A DNA stretch of 64,000 nucleotides, taken from Pseudoclavibacter endophyticus. GTDB taxonomy: Bacteria > Actinomycetota > Actinomycetes > Actinomycetales > Microbacteriaceae. A program made the position numbers and the translations under genes. Shown piece by piece: positions 39,216 to 48,488 of the stretch. The DNA lies in contig NZ_WBJY01000004.1 of the NCBI RefSeq assembly GCF_008831085.1, positions 186,001-250,000 of the forward strand, in the 5' to 3' direction. The notes beneath the pieces were generated by a model, which saw only the letters and a program-made list of their open reading frames with translations, was not told the DNA's origin and did no database searches. The stretch's first letter is position 1. Each line of letters begins with the position of its first letter.

Positions 39216-40136
39216 ATGACCCTGTCGTCCGGCCACGATGCCCCGCCGAAGCTCGACCGTGCGCAGTTCGGGCGCGAGTGGGAGGAGTGGCACCGGGGGC
39301 GCGAGCGCAGCCTCGTCAGCCCGGCCGGCTTCCTCGCCATCACGGGCCTGTACTGGCTCGGTGACGAGCCGATCACGCTCGACGGTGCGCCGGGCGCCTG
39401 GACATCGCGGGATGACGTCGTGCGCGTGGACTTGGCCGACGGTGAGCGACTCGAGCTCCACGGCGAGGCGATCACCGGTCATCGCGAGTTCGAGCCGGTG
39501 CCCGAGCGCGGCGGATTCGTCGTCACGTTCCCGGGCGGGCGCATCGAGATCGCGAAGCGCGGCGGCCGCGACATCGCGCGGCCGCGCCGCGACGACGCCG
39601 CGTTCCTCCGCGACTACTCCGGCACGCCGACGTATCTGCCGAACCCCCGCTGGCGCGCCGACGCGACCTACCTGCCCTTCGACGAGCCGCGGCCCACCGA
39701 GGTCGGCGCCGCGATCGACGGCATCACGCACGTGTACGACGCGCCGGGCGAGCTCGAGTTCACCCTGCGCGGCGAGACCTTCCGCCTCACCGCGTTCCCC
39801 GGCTTCGCCGACGGCCAACTGCTCGTGCTGTTCACCGACGCGACGAGTGGCCTCACGACCTATCCGGCGGTCCGCTCGCTCGTCGTCCCGGCCCCCGATG
39901 CCGACGGCCGCACCGTGCTCGACTTCAACCGCGCAAGCAACCTGCCCTGCGCCTACACCGACTTCGCGACCTGCCCCCTGCCGCCGGCCGGAAACCGCCT
40001 CCCCGTCGGCATCGAGGCCGGTGAGAAGACGCCGCTCGAGCGCGTACGCGGGATCGCGGTCGACACCGGCCTCGTGCTCGAACGTGCGACCCACCGCGAG
40101 GGCGGGGCGCCTGGCGGGGGTGCGCACGCGGCATGA
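39216..40136 (+). CDS. DUF1684 protein
   Basis: This 306-residue protein has the DUF1684 features FGREWEEWHRGRERSLVSPAGFLAITGLYWLG, then GLTTYPAVRSL and LDFNRASNLPCAYTDFATCPLPPAGNRLPVGIEAGEK (both quoted in short form). Members are usually about 150-280 residues and uncharacterised. It overlaps the first LLM gene by 4 bp, so it belongs to the LLM operon; a link to flavin chemistry is only positional. Confidence 0.87.
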   Translation: MTLSSGHDAPPKLDRAQFGREWEEWHRGRERSLVSPAGFLAITGLYWLGDEPITLDGAPGAWTSRDDVVRVDLADGERLELHGEAITGHREFEPVPERGGFVVTFPGGRIEIAKRGGRDIARPRRDDAAFLRDYSGTPTYLPNPRWRADATYLPFDEPRPTEVGAAIDGITHVYDAPGELEFTLRGETFRLTAFPGFADGQLLVLFTDATSGLTTYPAVRSLVVPAPDADGRTVLDFNRASNLPCAYTDFATCPLPPAGNRLPVGIEAGEKTPLERVRGIAVDTGLVLERATHREGGAPGGGAHAA

Positions 40137-41296
40137 GATTCCAACTGCTCGACATCATCCCCTACCGTGCCGACCCGGCCACGGGCCACCAGGTCTCGCC
40201 GGCCGATCGCCTCGACCAGGTCATCGAGACCGCGAGGCGCGCCGAGCGGCTCGGCTTCGACGCGTTCAGCGTCGGCGAACGCCACGCGGGCGCATTCCTC
40301 TCGTCGTCACCGACCGCCGTGCTGGCCGCCATCGCGGCCGTGACCACGCGCATCCGTCTGCACACCGGGGTCACGGTGCTCTCGGTACTCGACCCGGTGC
40401 GCGTCGCCGAGGACTTCGCCACCATCGACCAGCTGTCGCGCGGCCGGCTCGAGCTGACCATCGGCAAGGGCAATGAGGTGGCGCAGTTTCCCCTCTTCGG
40501 ACTCGAGATCGACGACCAGTGGGAGCTGCTCGCCGAGAAGTACGAGCTGCTGCGGCTGCTGTGGCGCGAGGAGCACGTGGACTGGCCCGGTGGCGAGTTC
40601 ACGCGAGTGCTGCGCGACACCACGACCGTGCCGCGCCCGTACGCGGGACCGCCGCGCGTGTGGCACGGCTCGGCCACGACGCTCTTCTCGGCCGCCGTCG
40701 CGGCCCGACACGGCGACCCCGTCTTCAGCGCCAACGCGATCCAGCCCCTGCAGAACTATGGCGTGCTGATCGACCACTACCGCTCGGAGTACGCGCGCCA
40801 CGGCCACGACCCCCGCTTCGCGTTCGTCGGCGCCGGGTCCGGAGCCGGCGGCGTCTTCATCGCCGACACGGAACGGCAGGCCATCGACGAGTACGGCCCC
40901 ACCTACGAGGGCCTCGTCGCCGCGACGAACGTGCCGGGCAACAACACGATCTACCGCGACATCCGTCACGCGATCGCGGACGGTCCCATGCTCGTCGGTA
41001 CCGCCGAGCAGGTCGCCGAGAAGATCGCGCGGTTCCACGCGCGCCTCGGCCACGACCTGCAGTCGATCAGCCTGCCGACGACCGTGCCGTTCGAGCGCCA
41101 GCTCGAGATCCTCGAGCGCTTCGCGACCGACGTCATCCCGCTGCTGCGGCGAGAGTTCCCCACCACATTGTGGGGGGAGGGCGACCCGCACGCCGATCGC
41201 GCCGAGGCGTGGGGCGGTGCGCCGGATGCGCTGGTCGCGTCGGGAACCGAAGCCGGGTCCGGCGCGACCGCGGTGCCCGTCGCCGTCTCGACGTAG
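40133..41296 (+). CDS. LLM-class flavin-dependent oxidoreductase (LuxA-like)
   Basis: This 387-residue luciferase-like TIM-barrel monooxygenase reads VIETARRAERLGFDAFSVGERHAG, TGVTVLSVLDPVRVAEDFATIDQLSRGRLELTIGKG and a C-terminal MLVGTAEQVAEKIARFHARLGHD, the LLM hallmarks (quoted in part). It would use FMNH2 or F420 to oxidise a small organic substrate. It is the first of three LLM genes in this operon and is of a different subgroup from the next two. Confidence 0.92.
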   Translation: MRFQLLDIIPYRADPATGHQVSPADRLDQVIETARRAERLGFDAFSVGERHAGAFLSSSPTAVLAAIAAVTTRIRLHTGVTVLSVLDPVRVAEDFATIDQLSRGRLELTIGKGNEVAQFPLFGLEIDDQWELLAEKYELLRLLWREEHVDWPGGEFTRVLRDTTTVPRPYAGPPRVWHGSATTLFSAAVAARHGDPVFSANAIQPLQNYGVLIDHYRSEYARHGHDPRFAFVGAGSGAGGVFIADTERQAIDEYGPTYEGLVAATNVPGNNTIYRDIRHAIADGPMLVGTAEQVAEKIARFHARLGHDLQSISLPTTVPFERQLEILERFATDVIPLLRREFPTTLWGEGDPHADRAEAWGGAPDALVASGTEAGSGATAVPVAVST

Positions 41297-41368
41297 CACG
41301 TAACTGCCCCAGTGACGCCGCCGGAGCGTCCGCACGGCACAGCACGCAGCATCCAGGAAAGGACCACG

Positions 41369-42631
41369 ATGCCCCGCAAGCTCACACTCGGCCTCGCGCT
41401 CGAGGGCGCCGGCTGGCACCCGTCCGCATGGCGCGAGCCAAGCGCCCGCCCTGACGAACTCTTCACGCCCGGGTACTGGGTCGAGCGGGTCCGCGACGCC
41501 GAGGCCGCGGGGGCCGACTACGTCACCATCGAGGACTCGCTCGCCCTGCAGGGCGCGAGCGCCCACGTCAGCGAGGCCCGCACCGACGAGGTGCGAGGCC
41601 GGCTCGACGCGCTCCTCATCGCCGCCAGGGTCGCGCCGGCGACCGAGCGCATCGGGCTCGTGCCGACCGTCACGACGACGCACACCGAGCCGTTCCACGT
41701 GTCGAAGGGCATCGCGACGCTCGATTTCGTGAGCGACGGCCGCGCGGGCTGGCAGCCGAAGTTGTCGATCAACGCCGCCGAGGCCGCGAATTTCGGGCGC
41801 CGCGAGTGGCCCGAGCTCGTGTTCGATCGCGACGACCCGGCGCTGCGGGCATTCGTCGCCGAGCTCTTCGACGAGGCTGACGACGCCGTGGAGGTCGTGC
41901 GCCGACTCTGGGACAGCTGGGAGGACGACGCCGAGATCCGTGACGTCGCGACCGACCGCTTCCTCGACGCCGACAAACTGCACACGATCGACTTCGAGGG
42001 TCGCTTTTTCAGCGTGCGCGGGCCGTCGATCACGCCGCGGTCGCCGCAGGGGCAGCCCGTCGTCGCGGTGCTCGCGCACCAGCAGCGTCCGTACGAATTC
42101 GCGGCGAGCCAGGCCGATGTCGTCTTCACCACTCCCCTCGACGCCGATAGTGGCACGCAGGTGCTCCGCGACGTCGCGGCGGCGGCGGAGCGCGTTGGCC
42201 GCGGCGAGCGCGCAGGCACCCCGGGGGCCGCCGGTGAGGCGCTGCACGTCGTGGCGGATCTTGTCGTGCTGCTGGATGCCGCGGGCGCGTCGGGTGCCGA
42301 CCGTCTCGCGCGCCTCGACTCGCGCGGGCGCGCCCTCACGAGCGACGCCCGCGTCGTGACCGGCTCGGCCGCGCGGGTCGCCGACGAGATCGCCGCGCTC
42401 GCGGAGGCCGGCTACGACGGGGTCCGGCTGCGTCCGGGCGTGCTGACCGACGACGTGCCCGCGATCGGCGAGACCCTCGTGCCCGAGCTTCGCCGCCGGG
42501 GACTCGTGCCCGAAACGCCCGCCGGGGGCAGCCTCCGCGCTCGGTTCGGGCTCGCGACCGACGTGCCGAGCCGGTACGCGCGCGAGACCGCCGGCGCCGC
42601 CACCACACCCACCGCATCCACGAACGCGTGA
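41369..42631 (+). CDS. LLM-class flavin-dependent oxidoreductase, NtaA/SnaA-like
   Basis: This 420-residue protein has the family's early motif (ERVRDAEAAGADYVTIEDSLAL), LDFVSDGRAGWQPKLSINA and VRRLWDSWEDD, placing it near NtaA/SnaA/DszA monooxygenases. Start ATG 41369 follows AGGAAAGGA. Its C-terminal 90 residues are poorly conserved by eye and Ala/Arg-rich. The substrate is unknown; the family oxidises nitrilotriacetate, dibenzothiophene sulfone, pristinamycin precursors and similar compounds using reduced FMN from a partner reductase. Confidence 0.9.
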   Translation: MPRKLTLGLALEGAGWHPSAWREPSARPDELFTPGYWVERVRDAEAAGADYVTIEDSLALQGASAHVSEARTDEVRGRLDALLIAARVAPATERIGLVPTVTTTHTEPFHVSKGIATLDFVSDGRAGWQPKLSINAAEAANFGRREWPELVFDRDDPALRAFVAELFDEADDAVEVVRRLWDSWEDDAEIRDVATDRFLDADKLHTIDFEGRFFSVRGPSITPRSPQGQPVVAVLAHQQRPYEFAASQADVVFTTPLDADSGTQVLRDVAAAAERVGRGERAGTPGAAGEALHVVADLVVLLDAAGASGADRLARLDSRGRALTSDARVVTGSAARVADEIAALAEAGYDGVRLRPGVLTDDVPAIGETLVPELRRRGLVPETPAGGSLRARFGLATDVPSRYARETAGAATTPTASTNA

Positions 42632-42642
42632 ACGGAGTAACC

Positions 42643-44016
42643 ATGAGCACGACGCCACGCAAGCGCATGATCCTCGCTACGGCGATTATCGGCGTCAACG
42701 AGCACACGCTCTGGGAGCACCCCGACGCCGGGAGCCAGACCGCGTTCTCGAGCTTCAGGCACGTTGCCCAGACCGCGGAGCGGGGCATGTTCGACTACTT
42801 CTTCCTCGCCGAGGGCCTCGCGATTCGTGAGCGGGCACGGCGCCCGTTCGACCACGACATCGCCGGCCGGCCCGACACGCTCCCGGTGCTCGCCGCGCTC
42901 GCAGCCGTGACGGAGCACATCGGCCTCGTCGGTACCCTCAACGCCACGTTCAACGAGCCGTACGAGCTCGCGCGCCAACTCGCCACGCTCGACCATCTGT
43001 CGGGGGGACGGGCCGGCTGGAACGTCGTGACCTCGTTCGACGCGTTCACGGGCCAGAACTTCCGCCGCGGCGGGTTCCTGCCGCACTCGCAGCGGTATGA
43101 GCGTGCCGAGGAGATGGTCGCCACGGTGCAGAAGCTGTGGGACTCCTGGGCCGACGACGACCTCGTCGCCGACAAGGATTCGGGCGTGTTCGTGCGCGAC
43201 GCAAACGCCGGCGCCTACGAACACCACAGCAGCCAGTTCGACATCCGCGGCCAGTTCACCGTGCCGCGGAGTCCGCAGGGGCGGCCCGTCATCGTGCAGG
43301 CCGGCGTCTCGCCGCGCGGCCGCGACTTCGCCGCGTCGAGCGCCGACGTGATCTTCTCGCCATTCCTGAAGCTGGAGCAGGCGCAGCCGTTCCACGCCGA
43401 CATGAACGCGCGCGCCGTCGCGCACGGCCGCGGCGAGGGTGCGCTCAAGATTCTTCCGTCCGCGAACTTCGCGATCGGCGACACGGAGGCCGAGGCGCGT
43501 GACAAGGCGCGACACATCATCGAGCAGCAGCTGAGCCCGCGCGCGATCCAGGTGCGTTTCGAGCAGGTGTGGAACCGCGACCTGTCGGGCTACGACCTCG
43601 ACGGCCCCGTGCCCGAGATCGAAGCCGAGACGTCGCCGGATGCCCCGCAGATCATCCAGGGCCGGGCGCTCATCCACTCCGATCGCGCCGCGACCGTGCG
43701 CGAGTGGCAGCAGTTGGCACGCGAGAAGAACCTAACGCTGCGACAGCTCGCGCACGAGGTGATCGCAACACCCCTCGACTTCGTGGGCACGCCGTCACAG
43801 GTCGCGGAGCGCATGGACGACTTCGTGCAGGCGAATGGGTCGGACGGTTTCGTGGTGAGCCCCGAGGTCGTGCCAGCCGGGATCGACGAGTTCGTCGACC
43901 GGGTGATCCCGATCCTGCAGGAGCGCGGCGCCGTGCGCACCGAGTACGAGGGCACGACCCTGCGCGACAACCTGGGCCTGCAGGTGCCGGCGCGGGTGCC
44001 GGCCCGGGCTCGCTGA
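42643..44016 (+). CDS. LLM-class flavin-dependent monooxygenase, NtaA/SnaA/DszA type
   Basis: This 457-residue protein is a classical member: RHVAQTAERGMFDYFFLAEGL, LATLDHLSGGRAGWNVVTSFDAF, KLWDSWADDD and PRSPQGRPVIVQAG. It starts 11 bp after the previous gene's stop. A separate flavin reductase is usually required and none is in the window. Together with its two neighbours it suggests a stepwise oxidation of a xenobiotic or natural sulfur/nitrogen compound. Confidence 0.93.
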   Translation: MSTTPRKRMILATAIIGVNEHTLWEHPDAGSQTAFSSFRHVAQTAERGMFDYFFLAEGLAIRERARRPFDHDIAGRPDTLPVLAALAAVTEHIGLVGTLNATFNEPYELARQLATLDHLSGGRAGWNVVTSFDAFTGQNFRRGGFLPHSQRYERAEEMVATVQKLWDSWADDDLVADKDSGVFVRDANAGAYEHHSSQFDIRGQFTVPRSPQGRPVIVQAGVSPRGRDFAASSADVIFSPFLKLEQAQPFHADMNARAVAHGRGEGALKILPSANFAIGDTEAEARDKARHIIEQQLSPRAIQVRFEQVWNRDLSGYDLDGPVPEIEAETSPDAPQIIQGRALIHSDRAATVREWQQLAREKNLTLRQLAHEVIATPLDFVGTPSQVAERMDDFVQANGSDGFVVSPEVVPAGIDEFVDRVIPILQERGAVRTEYEGTTLRDNLGLQVPARVPARAR

Positions 44017-44040
44017 ACCGGCGCGAGCGGGTGGGGGATC

Positions 44041-44814
44041 TCAGTCCGCGAGCAGATGGCGAAGGAAGCGGCCGGGGGAGTCGAGGAAGTTGCGGTGCAG
44101 CTGCACGACCTCGAGGTCGTCCCACACGGTCTCACGGATGCCCCAATCGCCGAGCTCGAGGATCGTCGCCCCCGGGAGGGCGGCGAGAACGGGGGAGTGG
44201 GTGGCGCAGATGACCTGGGTTCCGCGTGCGCGCATGCGGTCGAGCGCCGCGAGCCACCGCAGCGTCGATGAGAACGACAGGGCGGCCTCGGGCTCGTCGA
44301 GGCAGACGAGGCCCGCCACGTACCGCTCGTGGTTGAGCTTGTCATCGAGGAGCGCGTTGAACATCTCGCCGTGGCTCCGCTCGTGCAGCGGCCGGCCCGG
44401 TCCGGGCAGATCGTCTGCGTAGCTGGCGTAGCCGTGCATGGTCTCGGCGCGCAGGAAGAATCCGAAGCGTGGGGCGCGCGGCGAGCGGTCGACGCGCAGC
44501 CACTCCCCGAGCGGCGAGACGGCGCGGCGAGTCGTCACCCCGCCGTTCGTGCTTCCGCCCTCGACCGGCAGGCCGGCGGCCTCGGCGATGCCTTCGATGA
44601 GCGTCGACTTGCCTGAGCCGTTCTCGCCGACGAGGAACGTGACGCCCTCGCTGAACTCGAAGCCCTCGCCGGTGTCGGGGTCGGCGCGTCTGAGGACCTC
44701 CGCCACCGAGGGCACAGTCGCCGGCCAGCGTCGTCGGTCGACCGGTGCATCCCGAAACGTGTACAGCCGCTGAATCGGCCTCGGATCGTTCAACCAGGCC
44801 TCGGCATCGCTCAT
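44041..44814 (-). CDS. AAA-type ATPase (ABC/SMC-like, stand-alone)
   Basis: This 257-residue P-loop ATPase shows FLVGENGSGKSTLIEGIAEAAG (Walker A), VCLDEPEAALS (Walker B with catalytic Glu) and the switch ICATHSPVLAALPGA. This is the compact AAA_21/ABC-like ATPase class. It has no adjacent TOPRIM nuclease, permease or toxin partner, so a defence or DNA-repair role is only a possibility. The start is ATG 44814. Confidence 0.88.
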   Translation of the reverse strand: MSDAEAWLNDPRPIQRLYTFRDAPVDRRRWPATVPSVAEVLRRADPDTGEGFEFSEGVTFLVGENGSGKSTLIEGIAEAAGLPVEGGSTNGGVTTRRAVSPLGEWLRVDRSPRAPRFGFFLRAETMHGYASYADDLPGPGRPLHERSHGEMFNALLDDKLNHERYVAGLVCLDEPEAALSFSSTLRWLAALDRMRARGTQVICATHSPVLAALPGATILELGDWGIRETVWDDLEVVQLHRNFLDSPGRFLRHLLAD

Positions 44815-44994
44815 GCGGCGAGGGTACCGAGGCAGCGTGGCCAGCGGGCGAGCGCTCGGGCGCGTTGAACGCTGCGTGTTCGAAGGCGGGTGCTCCATGG
44901 GGTCGGCTCGGGCTCCGTGAGCGCGCATGCCACGCTGCAGAACTCGGCCGAGTCGCGGCACACCGGGTCTTGACACGGGCCGGCCGCCGTGAGC

Positions 44995-45022
44995 TAATAA
45001 AGGAACACATTAATTAAGGAAC
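44995..45022. promoter_or_regulatory. direct repeats upstream of arsR-type gene
   Basis: TAATAAAGGAAC (44995-45006) and TAATTAAGGAAC (45011-45022) are 16 bp apart in AT-rich sequence. The second copy also supplies the AGGA ribosome-binding site before ATG 45030. They may form an autoregulatory operator. Confidence 0.5.
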
Positions 45023-45029
45023 GGGCGAA

Positions 45030-45392
45030 ATGGCGGCTTCGGACCCCCTCAGCCTCGTGTTCGCCGCACTCGCGGACCCGACACGGCGCGCGATCCTCAC
45101 GAGGCTTGCGAAGGGGCCGGCGACGGTCGGTGAAGTCGCCGAACCGTTCGACGTGAGCGCGCCCGCTATTTCGCAGCATCTGAAGGTGCTCGAGCGTGCG
45201 GGACTCGTGACCCGCACGGCGCAGGCGCAGTGGCGAACGCTCACGATGCAGGCCGAACCCCTCGACGAGGCGTCGGCGTGGGTTGAGCAGCAGCGCCGCC
45301 AGTGGAATCTGCGCTTCGACGCACTTGCGGCGCACCTCGAAACCATGAAGCACGCATCACAACCGCAGCATCCCGAGAGGAACGAACCATGA
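45030..45392 (+). CDS. ArsR-type winged-helix regulator
   Basis: This 120-residue regulator begins LVFAALADPTRRAILTRLAKG and has recognition helix SAPAISQHLKVLERAGLVTRT with a wing. No Cys metal site is visible, so it belongs to the non-metal ArsR group that accompanies SRPBCC proteins. It overlaps the next gene by 4 bp (ATGA), the normal arrangement of these pairs. Probably autorepressed. Confidence 0.94.
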   Translation: MAASDPLSLVFAALADPTRRAILTRLAKGPATVGEVAEPFDVSAPAISQHLKVLERAGLVTRTAQAQWRTLTMQAEPLDEASAWVEQQRRQWNLRFDALAAHLETMKHASQPQHPERNEP

Positions 45393-45859
45393 ACACGACA
45401 GGCACGACCGAAACCGAGACCCCGGAGTTCACGATCACTCGCACGTTCGACGCGCCCCGCGACCTCGTGTGGCAAGCGTGGACGGACGAGGCCGAGATGG
45501 CGCAGTGGCTGCACCCGTTCGGCGTCTCGACCGATGGCGTCTCGCAGGACCTGGCCGTCGGCGGCCGCTACCGCTACACGATGACGAACACGGAGACGGG
45601 CGAGACGTTCCCGACGGGAGGTGAGTACCTCGAGATCGAGCCGAAGACGCGGCTCGTGTTCACCTGGGGCGACCCGGATGCCCCGGCTGCCGACGCCCCG
45701 GTCATCACCCTGACCTTCACCGAACTGGGCGCGCAGACCGAACTGGTCTTCCACCTGAGCGGCATCGACGGAAAGCCCGGCGATGGATGGGTCTACGACG
45801 GCTGGGACGAGGCGCTCACGAACTTCGGCAGGCACCTCGCCGGCGAGTCGCTGGGGTAG
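45389..45859 (+). CDS. SRPBCC (AHSA1-like) domain protein
   Basis: This 156-residue START-like protein reads ITRTFDAPRDLVWQAWTDEAEMAQWLHP, GGRYRYTM, GGEYLEIEPKTRLVFTW and ends DGWDEALTNFGRHLAG. The fold has a deep hydrophobic pocket for small ligands. It is translationally coupled to the ArsR gene; such pairs are common but the ligand is rarely known. Confidence 0.93.
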   Translation: MNTTGTTETETPEFTITRTFDAPRDLVWQAWTDEAEMAQWLHPFGVSTDGVSQDLAVGGRYRYTMTNTETGETFPTGGEYLEIEPKTRLVFTWGDPDAPAADAPVITLTFTELGAQTELVFHLSGIDGKPGDGWVYDGWDEALTNFGRHLAGESLG

Positions 45860-45864
45860 CGGTC

Positions 45865-46326
45865 GTGTCGATCCGACTGCACAACGTCGGAATCGTCGTC
45901 GAAGACCTGACGGCGGTCACCGAGTTCTTCACCCACCTCGGCCTCGAACTCGAGGGCCGTGCCATGACCGAGGGGGAGTGGGCCGGGCGCGTGACCGGCC
46001 TCGGTCGGCAGCGAGTCGAGGTCGCCATGATGCGCACCCCGGATGGTCACGGGCGCCTCGAACTCTCGCGCTTCATCGAACCCGAGATCGTCGCCGACAA
46101 CCGGAGGGCCCCGGTGAACGCGCTCGGGTATCTGCGCGTCATGTTCGAGGTCGACGACCTCGACGACGTGCTCGAGCGGGCGACCGCACGCGGCGCCGAA
46201 CTCGTGAGCGACGGGGTCGTGCAGTTCGAGCACGTTTACCGGCTCTGTTATGTCCGCGGCCCGGAGGGAATCCTCATCGGGCTGGCACAGAGCACGCGGG
46301 AGCCTGCGTCGTCGTCGACGGAGTGA
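45865..46326 (+). CDS. VOC (glyoxalase/bleomycin-resistance) family protein
   Basis: This 153-residue protein has two beta-alpha-beta-beta-beta modules: RLHNVGIVVEDLTAVTEFFTHLGLELEG and LGYLRVMFEVDDLDDVLERATARGAEL, ending YRLCYVRGPEGILIGLAQ. Metal ligands His (HNVGI) and Glu (PEGILIGLAQ) are kept. GTG 45865 starts it, 5 bp after the SRPBCC stop. It is likely a lactoylglutathione-lyase-like or dioxygenase-like protein of unknown substrate. Confidence 0.9.
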   Translation: MSIRLHNVGIVVEDLTAVTEFFTHLGLELEGRAMTEGEWAGRVTGLGRQRVEVAMMRTPDGHGRLELSRFIEPEIVADNRRAPVNALGYLRVMFEVDDLDDVLERATARGAELVSDGVVQFEHVYRLCYVRGPEGILIGLAQSTREPASSSTE

Positions 46327-46410
46327 ACGCCCGACTCAGACCGCCTGCGGCGAGGCCGTGCTGCTCGATCACCCCGAACACGGGTGCGAGCGCGCGTCCC
46401 GTCCAGAGCG

Positions 46411-46938
46411 TCAGTCGTGCTTCGCCAGCAGCTTCTCGATCAGCAACACCAGCAGTTGCTTCTCGATGTCGGTGAGCGCGTTGAACCACTCGCGTTCGAA
46501 GGCGAGGTGCTCGGTGTAGCTCTGGCGGATCTTGGCCTCGCCGAGCGGCGTCAGCTCCACCGTCACGGAGCGTGCGTCGTCGGTCGAGGCCTCCTTCGTC
46601 ACGAGCCCGTCGTCGACGCTGCGCTTGAGGGCCGCCGAGACGGTCGCGCGGCTCATGTTCGTCATGGCCGTGACCCGGTGCGACGGCAGGGGGCCCATAA
46701 CCCACAGCGTGATGCAGATGCGGTACGAGGCGTGCGACCACCCGGCGGGCTTGTACACCTCGCGGTGCGAGTCGTCGAGCATCGTCTGCCCGAGGCGCCG
46801 CGCGAGCAGGCTGAGCTTCGGCGTCAACGGGTCGACTTCGATGCCCTCCTCGATGGCCTTCACGGCGACGAGATCGGCGAAGGTCGGGAACTGCTGGCCG
46901 AGCCCGCCGGGCCCGACCTCAGTGATCGCGTCGCTCAC
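46411..46938 (-). CDS. MarR-family regulator of the catabolic divergon
   Basis: This 175-residue regulator has its HTH in HRVTAMTNMSRATVSAALKRSVDDGLV, a wing STDDARSVTVELTPLGEAKI and a C-terminal dimerisation helix. Its start overlaps the ALDH stop by 4 bp, so it ends the GMC-ALDH-MarR operon. It is the only regulator in the cluster and probably acts on the two TTGACAAAA-containing sites in the 445-bp divergent region upstream of GMC. Confidence 0.92.
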   Translation of the reverse strand: MSDAITEVGPGGLGQQFPTFADLVAVKAIEEGIEVDPLTPKLSLLARRLGQTMLDDSHREVYKPAGWSHASYRICITLWVMGPLPSHRVTAMTNMSRATVSAALKRSVDDGLVTKEASTDDARSVTVELTPLGEAKIRQSYTEHLAFEREWFNALTDIEKQLLVLLIEKLLAKHD

Positions 46939-48488
46939 GGCTTGGCCTGTTCACCCGCCGGCACGAATCGCGTGACGGTCACGAGTTCGGTGAACGCGTC
47001 GATGCCCGGCTTTCCGCCCTCGCGTCCGATGCCGCTCTGTTTCGCGCCCCCGAACGGCACGGCAGGGCTCGGCATGCCGAGCCCGTTGACCCATACCATG
47101 CCCGATTCGATGCCCGGCACCACCTTGGCGAGGAAGGCGTCGTCGCGTGACCACACGGTCGCCCCGAGCCCGAACGGGGTCGCATTCGCCAGCTCGATCA
47201 CCTCTGCGGCGGTCGCGAACGGGATCACCGGCAGCACCGGCCCGAACTGCTCCTCGTCGACGACGGCCATGCCGCTCCGGGCGCCCGCCACGATCGTGGG
47301 GTGGGCGACGAACGCGGTCGCTTTTGTGCGCTCGCCGGCGAACGCGAGCTCGGCATCCGCGCTCGCCTCCGTGATCAGCCGATCGATCGTGTCGAACTGC
47401 GCTTCGGTCGTGAGCACCGGCACGGTCGCGTCGGGGTCGAAGGGATGCCCGACTCGCGCCGACGAGGCCAGCTCGACGAGGCGCGCGGTCACCTCGTCGG
47501 CGATCGACTCGTGGGCGTACACGCGCTTTGCGGCGACGCACGCCTGCCCGCTCGAACCGAACGCGCTGCGGTAGATGAGCGGCACGACCTCGTCGAGGTC
47601 GGCGCCCGGCCCCACGATGGCGGGGTCGTTGCCGCCGAGCTCGAGCTGTACGCGCGTGAGATTGGCGGCGGCCGAGCGCATGATCGCCTTGCCGACCGGC
47701 ACACTGCCCGTGAACGACACGATCGCCACGTCGGGTGACGATGAGAGCGCCGGCCCGGAAGCGTCATCGCCTGCCACGAGATTCACCCATCCGGCGGGCA
47801 CGACCTCGGCGATCGCCTCGGCGAGTCGCATGAGCGACAGCGGCGTGGCGGGCGATGGCTTGCCGACGAGCGTGTTGCCGGTCGCGAGCGCCGCGCCGAT
47901 CTTGTTGGCCATCATGAGCACCGGCATGTTGAACGGCGTGATGGCGGCGACGACGCCGAGCGGGCGGCGCACGAGCTCGGTGGTGTGCGTGCCCGTGCTC
48001 GCGAGCACCTCCGTCTCGGGCGTGACGCCCGCCCAGTAGCGGAATGAACCGGCGACGGCTCCGGCCTCCATGGTCGCGGAGCGGAGCAGCTTACCGTTCT
48101 CGAACGCGATGATCGCGGCCAGCTCGTCGGCGATCGCCTCGGCGCGGTCGGCCATTGCGAGCAGCACCTCGGCGCGCCGCTCGGCCGAGCCGAGCCCGCT
48201 CGGGTCGTCCTTGCCGGCCCGGAAGGCGGCGGCCGCCGCCGTGACGGCCTCGAGCATCCCGTCGGCATCGACGGCGCGGTAGTCGACCGAGCGCGCGCGG
48301 TCCCACGGAGCCGTGACACGAGCTGCGACGGTGCCCTCGACGAGCGCGCCATCAATGAGGTGGGCGCTCCGCTCCGCGACTGCGGCGGCGAGCCGGTGAG
48401 CGCCCTCGGGGGAGAAGAGCTCGGCGGCCCCGGCCGGCGCGGGTGCCGTGCCTGCGGAGCCGGGCTTGGGGGAGGCGGTGCCGGTCAT
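46935..48488 (-). CDS. NAD(P)-dependent aldehyde dehydrogenase
   Basis: This 517-residue ALDH has the Glu-containing QLELGGNDPAIV, the catalytic Cys in GSSGQACVAAKRVY, TPFNMPVLMMANKIGAAL and NATPFGLGATVWS with KQSGIGREGGKPGI near the end. It oxidises aldehydes to acids. It overlaps the GMC gene on one side and MarR on the other by 4 bp each, so it very likely oxidises the aldehyde made by the GMC enzyme. Confidence 0.95.
   Translation of the reverse strand: MTGTASPKPGSAGTAPAPAGAAELFSPEGAHRLAAAVAERSAHLIDGALVEGTVAARVTAPWDRARSVDYRAVDADGMLEAVTAAAAAFRAGKDDPSGLGSAERRAEVLLAMADRAEAIADELAAIIAFENGKLLRSATMEAGAVAGSFRYWAGVTPETEVLASTGTHTTELVRRPLGVVAAITPFNMPVLMMANKIGAALATGNTLVGKPSPATPLSLMRLAEAIAEVVPAGWVNLVAGDDASGPALSSSPDVAIVSFTGSVPVGKAIMRSAAANLTRVQLELGGNDPAIVGPGADLDEVVPLIYRSAFGSSGQACVAAKRVYAHESIADEVTARLVELASSARVGHPFDPDATVPVLTTEAQFDTIDRLITEASADAELAFAGERTKATAFVAHPTIVAGARSGMAVVDEEQFGPVLPVIPFATAAEVIELANATPFGLGATVWSRDDAFLAKVVPGIESGMVWVNGLGMPSPAVPFGGAKQSGIGREGGKPGIDAFTELVTVTRFVPAGEQAKP

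Noticed and set aside
40307..42658. 783-codon minus-strand frame
   Set aside because: Antisense to two LLM genes; an effect of high third-position GC.
44041..44814. Two-gene defence system built on the AAA ATPase
   Set aside because: No nuclease, TOPRIM or toxin gene is adjacent; the neighbours are an LLM gene and an ArsR regulator.
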